Of a DNA stretch of 7,116 nucleotides, positions 1 through 7,021 are shown piece after piece. A program made the position numbers and the translations under genes. The stretch is from Paracoccaceae bacterium (GTDB taxonomy: Bacteria > Pseudomonadota > Alphaproteobacteria > Rhodobacterales > Rhodobacteraceae), in the NCBI GenBank assembly GCA_029881635.1, contig JAOUMG010000093.1, positions 1 to 7,116 of the forward strand. The letters run 5' to 3'. The notes under the pieces were generated by a model. The model made no database searches. It saw only the letters and a list, made by a program, of their open reading frames with translations, and was not told where the DNA came from. The stretch's first letter is position 1. Each line of letters begins with the position of its first letter.

Positions 1-794
<794 letters not shown>

Positions 795-813
795 CGGTGC
801 ACCCCGAGAAACG

Positions 814-2001
814 ATGACACCTGCTGCCCGTATCCAGACCGCGATCGAGATTCTTGATCGCGTAGTCGGCGGTGTCCCGGCCGAGCAGGCACTGACGCAA
901 TGGGCCCGCGCCAGCCGTTTTGCCGGGTCCGGCGACCGTCTGGCAGTACGAGACCATGTTTATGATGCGTTGCGACACTTGCGGTCCTACACGGCTTTAG
1001 CGGGCGGCAGCGTGCCGGGTGGACGGTTTGCAATGCTTGGCAGCCTGAAAGCTACGGGCATCGAGCCTGCCAGCCTGTTCACCGGTCAGGGCTATGCCCC
1101 CTTGCCGATGAACGAGGCGGAGCATGCGGCGATGTTGCGTGTGCCGGACCCTGCCGCCTTGCCTGATGCCGTCGCCCTTGATTACCCCGATTGGCTGGAA
1201 ACACCGTTGCGCGACAGTCTGGGCCAGGATTTTTCGGCGGTTATGCAAGCAATGCAGCAGCGCGCCCCGGTGATATTGCGGGTTCATGCCCGGCGCAGCA
1301 CCCGGGAAGGCGCAGGCGTTTCTTTGGCCAAGGAAGGTATTGCCACCACACCACACAGCCTGTCGATGACAGCACTTGAAGTTATCGATAACGAACGAAA
1401 GGTCGCGAAATCTGGCGCCTACCTTTCCGGGCTGATCGAGTTGCAGGATGCCGCCCCGCAGGCCGCTGTTGAGGCTTTGCCTCTCAGGTCCGGAATGCGT
1501 GTGTTGGATTACTGCGCGGGTGGTGGTGGCAAGGTGCTGGCGATGGCGGCGCTTGTTGACGCGCAGTTTGTTGCCCATGATGCGGCGCCTGCGAGAATGC
1601 GCGATTTGCCGGATCGGGCACGCAGGGCCAAAGCCTCCGTTCGTATCGTCGAAACCGACAAGCTGGGTGATGAGCCTGCCTTCGACCTCGTTCTGACAGA
1701 CGTGCCATGTTCGGGTACCGGCACCTGGCGGCGCGGACCCGATGCCAAATGGACGCTGACGGCGGACCGTCTGGCCGAGTTGCAGAAAATTCAGGCTGCA
1801 ATTCTGGATGCAGCCGCCGATTGCGTGTCTGCCAACGGGTATCTGGCCTATATGACCTGTTCACTGCTGAAGGGCGAAAACTTGGATCAGATTACCGGGT
1901 TTTTAGAGCGCAAACCCGGATGGAAATTACTTGGCGAAAGGCTCTTTACCCCCCTGGAGGGAGGGGACGGGTTTTATAGCGCACTCTTGACGCGCGGGTA
2001 G
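814..2001 (+). CDS. RsmB/NOP-family rRNA (cytosine-C5) methyltransferase
   Basis: A predicted S-adenosylmethionine-dependent RNA m5C methyltransferase of 395 residues, probably acting on 16S rRNA. Residues 1-60 resemble the NusB-like RNA-binding domain of RsmB (AARIQTAIEIL, then DRLAVRDHVYDALR). The catalytic domain starts near 200. SAM motif I is VLDYCAGGGGK (230-240). Motif IV is TDVPCSGTGTWRRGPDAKW (295-313), with Cys299. Motif VI is YMTCS (346-350), with Cys349. These are the two cysteines expected for catalysis and product release. The C-terminal GGDGFYSALLTR is the usual family ending. The ATG has only a weak ribosome site (GAGAA, 806-810), consistent with translation in a guaB operon. 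Motif I has GG where RsmB usually has AP, so this may be an alphaproteobacterial RsmB-like branch. I therefore leave the symbol blank; the family call is firm, the exact target base is not. Confidence 0.9.
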   Translation: MTPAARIQTAIEILDRVVGGVPAEQALTQWARASRFAGSGDRLAVRDHVYDALRHLRSYTALAGGSVPGGRFAMLGSLKATGIEPASLFTGQGYAPLPMNEAEHAAMLRVPDPAALPDAVALDYPDWLETPLRDSLGQDFSAVMQAMQQRAPVILRVHARRSTREGAGVSLAKEGIATTPHSLSMTALEVIDNERKVAKSGAYLSGLIELQDAAPQAAVEALPLRSGMRVLDYCAGGGGKVLAMAALVDAQFVAHDAAPARMRDLPDRARRAKASVRIVETDKLGDEPAFDLVLTDVPCSGTGTWRRGPDAKWTLTADRLAELQKIQAAILDAAADCVSANGYLAYMTCSLLKGENLDQITGFLERKPGWKLLGERLFTPLEGGDGFYSALLTRG

Positions 2002-2013
2002 CTGCTCAGATAC

Positions 2014-2028
2014 ACAACCCAGGGTTGT
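2014..2028 (+). terminator. Small inverted repeat after the methyltransferase gene, possible weak terminator
   Basis: ACAACC (2014-2019) pairs with GGTTGT (2023-2028) across a three-base loop, 12 bases after the stop codon at 1999-2001. The following TGTTCT is only partly T-rich. The stem is short and half AT, so it could be chance or a weak intrinsic terminator for the guaB-methyltransferase transcript. Confidence 0.25.
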
Positions 2029-2042
2029 TGTTCTGGTTGCAG

Positions 2043-2057
2043 TTAATGGTCGCTTAA
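2043..2057 (+). promoter_or_regulatory. CtrA-type binding box (TTAA-N7-TTAA) upstream of cckA
   Basis: TTAA at 2043-2046 and TTAA at 2054-2057 are separated by exactly seven bases (TGGTCGC). Read on the minus strand the site is TTAA-GCGACCA-TTAAC, which also has the C that follows the second half-site in the extended Caulobacter CtrA consensus. It lies 47 bases before the cckA start codon, a normal place for promoter control. I see no convincing -35/-10 pair beside it, so whether CtrA would activate or repress cannot be read. The sequence match is direct; binding is inferred. Confidence 0.65.
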
Positions 2058-2083
2058 GCATTTCCCGCCCGTATGGGACAACT

Positions 2084-2088
2084 GATTC
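2084..2088. promoter_or_regulatory. GANTC site (CcrM-type methylation target) in the cckA leader
   Basis: GATTC at 2084-2088 lies two bases before the cckA ribosome site. GANTC is the target of the cell-cycle-regulated adenine methyltransferase CcrM in many alphaproteobacteria. A five-base match is weak evidence alone; it is listed because it lies next to a CtrA-type box in the leader of a cell-cycle gene. Confidence 0.3.
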
Positions 2089-2090
2089 TG

Positions 2091-2096
2091 AGGGGG
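2091..2096 (+). promoter_or_regulatory. Ribosome binding site that fixes the TTG start of cckA
   Basis: AGGGGG sits eight bases before TTG 2105-2107. The first in-frame ATG (2150-2152, codon 16) has no comparable purine-rich stretch before it, so the TTG start is preferred. Confidence 0.75.
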
Positions 2097-2104
2097 TCTA
2101 ACAG

Positions 2105-4411
2105 TTGTCATATCCGGCACTATCACCACATTCATTGACCCGCGCCGTTATGCGCGTGGCTCCGCGTGTCGGGTATGTGGCTTTGGCCGGGCTATTGATG
2201 GCTATCCCTGCACTTGTTTTGGCCGAAGGTCTTGCCAGCACCGCGATATTGGGTGCCGCCGGAAGCCTGCTGATTTTCGCGCTGTTCGTTTACTGGATTT
2301 CGACCCGCGAAAACCGGGCGCAATCTGAATTGTTGAAACAGGTTTCCACCTTTATCTGCCATGATGCAGCACCCAGTTTCACCACGGATACTGAGGGCGA
2401 GATCACTGTTCAGAACCGCGCGGCGGAGGAACGATTTGGACGGAAAATCGGGCTGACAATTTCCAGAACCTTGTCGGAGCTTTTGGCCAATCCGGCGGCA
2501 ATCGTCCACCGGATGCAGAATAGGGCGGAAGCGTCCGGGGCCGCACATGAAGACATCGTAACCCGCCGCGGCCATCTAAGGCTGGCGGTGCACAAGGTCG
2601 CCGAAAGCGGTTTTTTGTGGCGGCTGGAGGATATTTCGGACGCCGTTCAGGGCGGGAAAGGCGCTGAAACCATCAGTATGCCCATGCTGACAGCCTCAAA
2701 AAACGGCACGATCCTGTTCATGAACGAAGCACTGCGCCGGTTGACTGGAAAACGGGTCAGATCCCTTGATGGCATATTTTCGGACCTGCCTTTGCGTTCG
2801 GGCGAAGAACACCAGATCGTCACCGTCGATGGACCGGTCAGGGTTTTGGTTGCCTCTGTGGAAAACGCCAGTGGTCGGCGCGAGGTGTTTCTGTTTCCTT
2901 TCGGCAAGGATGCTGCCCCGTCTGCGGTTGATCCGACGGCCTTTGATGCGCTGCCGGTGGCGTTGTTAAGATTGACCTGCGAGGGCGCAATTCTCGAGGC
3001 GAACCATGCTGCCCGCGCTTTGCTGGGCGAGATCACCGAAGGTGCGACTGTTTCGCAGCTATTCGAAGGGTTGGGCCGGTCGGTGAATGACTGGTTGGCG
3101 GACGCCGTCGCGGGGCGGGCGGAACGGCGCCCCGAGGTATTGCGGGCCTGCCATGCGTCGCAAGATACCTATTTGCAGATCACGCTGACGCGCACATATG
3201 ATGCAGGCCGGCTTTGCCTGATTGCGGTTCTTTCCGATGCGACCCAGCTAAAAACCCTGGAGGCGCAGTTTGTGCAAAGCCAGAAAATGCAGGCCATCGG
3301 CCAGTTGGCCGGCGGTGTCGCGCATGACTTCAACAACCTTTTGACCGCAATATCAGGGCACTGCGATCTGTTGTTACTGCGCCATAGCAAGAATGATCTG
3401 GATTATGCCGATTTGGTTCAGATCAACCAGAATGCCAATCGGGCGGCCAGCCTCGTGGGGCAGTTGCTGGCCTTTTCCCGCAAGCAGACTCTCAAACCCA
3501 TGGTCATAGATCTGCGCGATACCCTTTCGGATCTGACCCACCTTCTCAATCGTCTCGTCGGTGAAAAAATCCGGCTGACCTTTACCCATGACCCGGCCCT
3601 GCGTCCGATCCGGGCCGACAAGCGGCAGCTTGAACAGGTCATAATGAACCTGGTGGTCAACGCCCGCGATGCGATGTCAGGTGGTGGCGAAATCAGGATT
3701 GAAACCGCAACGCTCAGCCTGACTGAGCCCCTGATGCGCGACCGTGCCACCGTCGCACCGGGGGAATATGTAATGGTGCGTGTAACCGATTGTGGCGCTG
3801 GTATCGCCCCCGACAAGATCGACAAGATATTTGAGCCGTTCTTTACCACCAAGCGTCAGGGCGAAGGCACCGGGCTTGGCCTGTCGACGGCTTACGGAAT
3901 CGTCAAACAAACCGGAGGCTTTATTTTTTGCGATAGTGTGGTCGGTACGGGGACTACCTTTTCACTCTACTTTCCTGCCCACAACCACGTGAAACAGGAA
4001 GAAGCCCCACCCCCGGTACAGCCCCCGAAAAGGACGCTGCGATCGGGTGACGGCGTGGTGTTGCTGGTTGAAGATGAGGCCCCGGTTCGGGCCTTTGCCA
4101 GCCGGGCATTGCGGATGAGGGGATATACCGTGATCGAAGCGGAAAACGCGGAAGAGGCTCTGAAAACGCTCGAAGACGGCTCGCTGACGGTCGACGTTTT
4201 CGTAACCGATGTGGTCATGCCGGGAATGGACGGACCGACCTGGGTGCATGAGGCACTGAAACAGCGCCCCCAGACGCGGGTTGTATTTGTTTCAGGTTAT
4301 GCCGAGGAGAGCCTGACCGAAACGCGTGAACGCATACCGAATTCGGTTTTTCTGCCCAAACCTTTTTCGCTGAGCGAATTGACCGCGACGGTGCAGGGAC
4401 AGATCCATTAA
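2105..4411 (+). CDS. cckA: CckA-type hybrid histidine kinase/phosphatase
   Basis: Inner-membrane hybrid kinase that heads the CckA-ChpT-CtrA phosphorelay. In alphaproteobacteria this relay governs cell cycle, motility and, in Rhodobacterales, gene transfer agent production. The 768 residues show membrane helices at about 22-41 and 46-66. Up to three PAS-like stretches follow (about 85-180, 190-268, 280-385). The HisKA H-box is GGVAHDFNN with His407. The ATPase domain has N-box NLVVNARDAM (Asn519), G1 DCGAGIAPDKIDKIFEPFFTTK (starting near Asp562, listed in part) and G2 GEGTGLGLSTAYG. The receiver covers about 652-768, with acidic VEDE (656-658), phospho-acceptor Asp702 in VTDVVMPGMDG, and Lys752 in LPKPF. 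All catalytic residues are present. The QAIGQLAGGVAHDFNNLLTA H-box and the fused receiver are typical of CckA rather than of generic hybrid kinases. Start TTG, supported by AGGGGG at 2091. A CtrA-type box upstream suggests feedback. The gene stands alone, with a convergent neighbour downstream. Confidence 0.93.
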   Translation: MSYPALSPHSLTRAVMRVAPRVGYVALAGLLMAIPALVLAEGLASTAILGAAGSLLIFALFVYWISTRENRAQSELLKQVSTFICHDAAPSFTTDTEGEITVQNRAAEERFGRKIGLTISRTLSELLANPAAIVHRMQNRAEASGAAHEDIVTRRGHLRLAVHKVAESGFLWRLEDISDAVQGGKGAETISMPMLTASKNGTILFMNEALRRLTGKRVRSLDGIFSDLPLRSGEEHQIVTVDGPVRVLVASVENASGRREVFLFPFGKDAAPSAVDPTAFDALPVALLRLTCEGAILEANHAARALLGEITEGATVSQLFEGLGRSVNDWLADAVAGRAERRPEVLRACHASQDTYLQITLTRTYDAGRLCLIAVLSDATQLKTLEAQFVQSQKMQAIGQLAGGVAHDFNNLLTAISGHCDLLLLRHSKNDLDYADLVQINQNANRAASLVGQLLAFSRKQTLKPMVIDLRDTLSDLTHLLNRLVGEKIRLTFTHDPALRPIRADKRQLEQVIMNLVVNARDAMSGGGEIRIETATLSLTEPLMRDRATVAPGEYVMVRVTDCGAGIAPDKIDKIFEPFFTTKRQGEGTGLGLSTAYGIVKQTGGFIFCDSVVGTGTTFSLYFPAHNHVKQEEAPPPVQPPKRTLRSGDGVVLLVEDEAPVRAFASRALRMRGYTVIEAENAEEALKTLEDGSLTVDVFVTDVVMPGMDGPTWVHEALKQRPQTRVVFVSGYAEESLTETRERIPNSVFLPKPFSLSELTATVQGQIH

Positions 4412-4613
4412 TTCCGCGCAACTAGGGTTTTGATGCGTTCACCGAGCGTTTCATCCATGCGGGAACGGACACGCCAACATCACACCCCCCGTCACTCATC
4501 GGTGGTTTGTGGCAATGCTGGAATTGCAAAAGACCCCGCAATATCTGTCCGTTGGCAACAACAGCCTGCTGCGATCCCGGTTTCAGTGATCGGTGTGTGG
4601 TTGTGCCAGAAAC
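4412..4613. other. Spacer between convergent cckA and sulfotransferase genes
   Basis: About 200 bases between the ends of two convergent genes. I found no strong GC-rich hairpin with a T tract for either gene. The only notable content is a short open frame on the plus strand (4434-4589), described separately. Confidence 0.6.
4515..4589 (+). CDS. Possible 24-residue small ORF or 3' remnant of a lost gene
   Basis: ATG 4515 to TGA 4587-4589 would encode 24 residues beginning MLELQKTPQYLSVGNN and ending LLRSRFQ. The frame is open back to a TGA at 4431-4433, so up to 51 codons are free of stops. Third codon positions are mostly G or C and residue use looks protein-like. A weak GGTGG (4501-4505) precedes the ATG by nine bases. 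I do not recognise the peptide. It could be a genuine small protein, the tail of a decayed gene, or chance. Confidence 0.25.
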   Translation: MLELQKTPQYLSVGNNSLLRSRFQ

Positions 4614-5204
4614 TCAAGCCAGTGAGGCATAGAGCGCAAATTCCTCGGCGCATTCGCTGCGCAAACGCGCCTCAATCGCCGGCGAGAGATTGGTCGTGCC
4701 TGCGGGCGAAACGTTGAGCCTTGGCAAGATGATTTCACAATTCAGCCGATCTTCGAGAAATCTCACGAAACCACCGATATCATCATACCGAAATATTCTG
4801 TCCGCGCCGGGGCCACGTTCGGGCCTCAGGAACCGGCTTTGACGTCCGACATCAGCGTAGGATGGTTGCGGATCGCTGAGGTATCCCTCAACGAACGTGT
4901 CGAAACTGATGCCTGCGGTGCTGCGTTCCGGTCTGAACATGCGTTCACGTTGATTGTAGCGGTACCAGCTCCCGAGCCAGTCGATCGGTTCGCGCATGAC
5001 CGCAACAACCAGAAAATCTTCGTCCGCTGCCGCGGTGAGATAGGGCGCAAAATGTTTCCAGTAACGCCCGACAGAAGTGTGCTTTAACTCCGGCGGACGC
5101 TGGATCACGACACTGGCCATTGATTCGAGCGCGCTTTCAACCGCTGTCGTCCCCGTCTTGGGGGTAGCCAGATAAACAAGTCGTTCTTTCCAGAAAACCA
5201 GCAT
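4614..5204 (-). CDS. Sulfotransferase-family protein (small, substrate unknown)
   Basis: A predicted 196-residue PAPS-dependent sulfotransferase-like enzyme, which would move a sulfuryl group from PAPS to an unidentified acceptor. Near the N-terminus, LVYLATPKTGTTAVESAL (9-26) fits the 5'-phosphosulfate loop, with Lys16 and Thr17-Thr20 in PKTGTT. VAVMREPIDWLGSWYRY (67-83) fits the 3'-phosphate motif, with Arg71 and Ser79. The C-terminal stretch from about 173 (LSPAIEARLRSECAEEFALY) resembles the closing helix of the family. There is no signal peptide or membrane helix. The ATG is supported by AAGGTG at 5211-5216 (minus strand), six bases before the start. At under 200 residues it is at the short end of the family, but both cofactor motifs are intact, so it need not be truncated. 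It is convergent with cckA and divergent from recA. Neither neighbour hints at the acceptor. Confidence 0.8.
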   Translation of the reverse strand: MLVFWKERLVYLATPKTGTTAVESALESMASVVIQRPPELKHTSVGRYWKHFAPYLTAAADEDFLVVAVMREPIDWLGSWYRYNQRERMFRPERSTAGISFDTFVEGYLSDPQPSYADVGRQSRFLRPERGPGADRIFRYDDIGGFVRFLEDRLNCEIILPRLNVSPAGTTNLSPAIEARLRSECAEEFALYASLA

Positions 5205-5247
5205 TCAACACACCTTGAATTTATTGCCCAAAGAAAACACGGGGCCA

Positions 5248-5262
5248 TTAACTAAACATTTA
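5248..5262. promoter_or_regulatory. Near-consensus CtrA-type site in the sulfotransferase-recA spacer
   Basis: TTAA (5248-5251), seven bases, then TTTA (5259-5262). This is one mismatch from TTAA-N7-TTAA. It lies 43 bases before the minus-strand sulfotransferase start and about 135 before recA, so it could serve either gene. The surrounding DNA is AT-rich, which raises the chance of a random match. Confidence 0.3.
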
Positions 5263-5298
5263 CCGAAAAAAGAAAAAGTAGGATTTGTGAAAAATTGG

Positions 5299-5327
5299 TT
5301 GAAATGTTCTCGTTTTGATCTCATAAC
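5299..5327 (+). promoter_or_regulatory. Predicted sigma70-type promoter of recA
   Basis: TTGAAA (5299-5304) as -35 and CATAAC (5322-5327) as -10, with a 17-base spacer. Transcription would start near 5333-5335, leaving a leader of about 64 bases. The elements match consensus at five and four of six positions. The LexA box beginning at 5333 supports this placement. Confidence 0.6.
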
Positions 5328-5332
5328 GCGTA

Positions 5333-5347
5333 GAACAAGAGGCGAAC
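5333..5347 (+). promoter_or_regulatory. LexA operator (SOS box), GAAC-N7-GAAC, of recA
   Basis: GAAC at 5333-5336 and GAAC at 5344-5347 with seven bases (AAGAGGC) between. On the other strand this is GTTC-N7-GTTC, the direct-repeat LexA box known from alphaproteobacteria such as Rhodobacter and Rhizobium. It starts five bases after the predicted -10, so bound LexA would cover the transcription start and repress recA until damage triggers LexA cleavage. It is 50 bases before the recA start codon. Confidence 0.88.
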
Positions 5348-5384
5348 ACGAGCATAGATTGCCGCGCCCGGACGGGTGTGAAAT

Positions 5385-5390
5385 AAGGAA
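5385..5390 (+). promoter_or_regulatory. recA ribosome binding site
   Basis: AAGGAA lies seven bases before ATG 5398-5400, a good Shine-Dalgarno match that confirms the start giving [10 protein letters not shown]. Confidence 0.8.
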
Positions 5391-5397
5391 GTGAACA

Positions 5398-6471
5398 ATG
5401 GCATTAGCGAACCTTCTGGACATGAACGACAAACGTAGCGCGGACAAGCAAAAGGCGCTGGATAGCGCGCTGGCACAGATCGAACGGCAGTTCGGCAAAG
5501 GCTCTATCATGAAGCTCGGGTCAGATAACCCGGTCATGGATATCGAGGCAACCTCAACCGGATCGCTCGGGCTTGATATTGCCCTCGGCATCGGCGGTTT
5601 GCCAAAGGGCCGTGTCATTGAAATCTATGGTCCCGAAAGCTCGGGCAAGACGACATTGACGCTACATGCAATTGCCGAGGAACAAAAGAAGGGCGGCGTA
5701 TGTGCATTTGTCGATGCCGAACACGCCCTCGATCCGCAATACGCACGCAAGCTCGGCGTTAACCTCGACGAGCTTCTGATCAGCCAGCCGGATACCGGCG
5801 AGCAGGCGCTGGAGATTGTCGACACTCTGGTACGCTCAGGCGCTGTCAGCATGGTCGTGGTGGATTCGGTGGCCGCCCTGACCCCGAAATCCGAACTTGA
5901 AGGCGATATGGGTGATCATCAGGTGGGCGCACAGGCCAGGCTTATGAGCCAGGCCATGCGCAAACTCACCGGATCAATCGGGCGTTCGAATTGTATGGTA
6001 ATCTTCATCAACCAGATCCGGATGAAGATCGGGGTGATGTTTGGCAGCCCTGAAACCACCAGCGGCGGTCAGGCGCTGAAATTCTATGCCTCGGTCCGGC
6101 TCGACATTCGCCGCATCGGTGCCATCAAGGACCGTGACGAAGTCGTGGGCAACACGACCCGCGTCAAAGTGGTTAAAAACAAGGTTGCCCCGCCTTTCAA
6201 GCAGGTCGAGTTTGACATCATGTATGGCAAAGGGATTTCCAAGACGGGTGAGCTGATTGATCTTGGCGTCAAGGCCGGCGTGGTCGAAAAATCCGGCGCA
6301 TGGTATTCCTACGGCGATGAGCGGATCGGGCAGGGGCGTGAGAATGCCAAGCAATATTTGGCCGACAATCCGGTCATGGCACTGGAGATCGAAGACAAGA
6401 TCCGCGCCGGGCACGGACTCGACTTTGCAGCCTCGGAAGAAGACAGCACCGACGATGTGATGGAAGCCTGA
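5398..6471 (+). CDS. recA: RecA recombinase
   Basis: ATP-dependent DNA strand-exchange protein for homologous recombination. As a filament on single-stranded DNA it also triggers LexA self-cleavage. The 357 residues are the normal length. Walker A is GPESSGKTT (78-86). The catalytic glutamate is Glu108 in VDAEHALDP. Walker B is MVVVD (152-156). Loop L1 lies in [20 protein letters not shown] (168-187), and [20 protein letters not shown] (203-222) runs into loop L2. The acidic tail ([13 protein letters not shown]) is the usual RecA C-terminus. No intein, frameshift or missing key residue is seen. The upstream promoter and LexA box make it an SOS gene that controls its own expression through LexA. 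A hairpin terminator follows. No recX is adjacent on the downstream side; that position holds an NTF2-like gene. Confidence 0.99.
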   Translation: MALANLLDMNDKRSADKQKALDSALAQIERQFGKGSIMKLGSDNPVMDIEATSTGSLGLDIALGIGGLPKGRVIEIYGPESSGKTTLTLHAIAEEQKKGGVCAFVDAEHALDPQYARKLGVNLDELLISQPDTGEQALEIVDTLVRSGAVSMVVVDSVAALTPKSELEGDMGDHQVGAQARLMSQAMRKLTGSIGRSNCMVIFINQIRMKIGVMFGSPETTSGGQALKFYASVRLDIRRIGAIKDRDEVVGNTTRVKVVKNKVAPPFKQVEFDIMYGKGISKTGELIDLGVKAGVVEKSGAWYSYGDERIGQGRENAKQYLADNPVMALEIEDKIRAGHGLDFAASEEDSTDDVMEA

Positions 6472-6511
6472 TTAACGTTTGTTATTCGCGCCGGGTACGA
6501 TACCGATAAAG

Positions 6512-6539
6512 AACGCGGTCCAAGCATTTGGGCCGCGTT
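6512..6539 (+). terminator. Intrinsic terminator of recA
   Basis: AACGCGGTCC (6512-6521) pairs with GGGCCGCGTT (6530-6539): a ten-base stem with one G-T wobble and an eight-base loop. TTATTA follows, a short and imperfect T run. It begins 40 bases after the recA stop and ends 20 bases before the next gene, so read-through probably supplies some downstream expression. Confidence 0.8.
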
Positions 6540-6559
6540 TATTAGGTGGGAGCGCTAAA

Positions 6560-6943
6560 ATGACTGACAACGATCATTTTGCCACGATTGCTCAGACAGT
6601 AGAACTTTATGTCGAAGGCATGGCTCGTGGTGATTCACGGGCTCTTTCCCAGGCCTTCCATCCGCAAGCAAGCTCTATCGGGCATTTCGATGGGGGTCTT
6701 GAATGGCTGAATGTCGAGGAATTTGTTGCCGCCTGTCGGACTGAAGCAATCGGAGCAGATGTGCCGGTGCCGCCTTGGGAAATTGAATCAATCGAAGTTT
6801 TTGGTGATACGGCCATTGTTCGGGTGGTCAATCAGATGGCGGGCATGCGTTTTCGTGACAACTTGTCATTGTTGCGACATGAGGGGCGCTGGCAGATCGT
6901 GGCCAAAATATTCTTCCTTCTATCGGAAGACGCATCGGCGTAG
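6560..6943 (+). CDS. NTF2-fold / putative lumazine-binding family protein
   Basis: A 127-residue cytosolic protein with the look of the NTF2-like (SnoaL/lumazine-binding-like) alpha+beta fold. The N-terminal helix is followed by YVEGMARGDSRALSQAFHPQ (17-36), the typical start of this fold, then a GHFDGG turn and a VEEFVAACR helix. Strands around IESIEVFGDTAIVRVV (75-90) and the C-terminal LLRHEGRWQIVAKIFF (104-119) complete the pattern. The fold is used by isomerases, hydrolases and ligand carriers, so no reaction can be named. The start at ATG 6560 is chosen because GGGAG (6548-6552) lies seven bases upstream. The longer frame from TTG 6479 would run through the recA terminator. The gene sits between the recA terminator and alaS on the same strand, with no clear promoter of its own. 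Confidence 0.75.
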   Translation: MTDNDHFATIAQTVELYVEGMARGDSRALSQAFHPQASSIGHFDGGLEWLNVEEFVAACRTEAIGADVPVPPWEIESIEVFGDTAIVRVVNQMAGMRFRDNLSLLRHEGRWQIVAKIFFLLSEDASA

Positions 6944-7021
6944 GGCAAATATGGACATGCCGGGGCACAGGGGATAACACGCCAAGGCCGACACATTTTG
7001 CGCCACTCAAGGTTTTCGCCC

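Noticed and set aside
997..1578. Long minus-strand open frame (193 codons) opposite the methyltransferase gene
   Set aside because: It lies wholly within a gene with clear family motifs, has no recognisable domain, and is the kind of antisense frame GC-rich codon use produces.
2150..2152. ATG codon 16 as the start of cckA
   Set aside because: There is no Shine-Dalgarno sequence before it, whereas TTG 2105 follows AGGGGG at eight bases.
3418..3852. Minus-strand open frame (144 codons) opposite the cckA kinase core
   Set aside because: It is arginine/serine-rich with no motif, and is fully explained as a shadow of the conserved HisKA/HATPase region.
4581..4610. Hairpin-like sequence as a bidirectional terminator for cckA and the sulfotransferase gene
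   Set aside because: Only a few scattered complementary bases are present, with no continuous stem and no T tract.
4430..4717. Plus-strand open frame of 95 codons from TTG downstream of cckA
   Set aside because: It runs into the 3' end of the intact sulfotransferase gene on the other strand, has low-complexity basic composition and lacks a good ribosome site. A different frame here looks more coding-like.
6479..6559. TTG 6479 as start of the NTF2-like protein
   Set aside because: The extra 27 codons span the recA terminator hairpin, and the ATG at 6560 has a proper ribosome site.
6952..6978. Promoter for alaS (TGGACA and GATAAC)
   Set aside because: The spacing is 15 bases, shorter than the usual 16-18, and nothing else supports it. 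I mention it only in the alaS entry.
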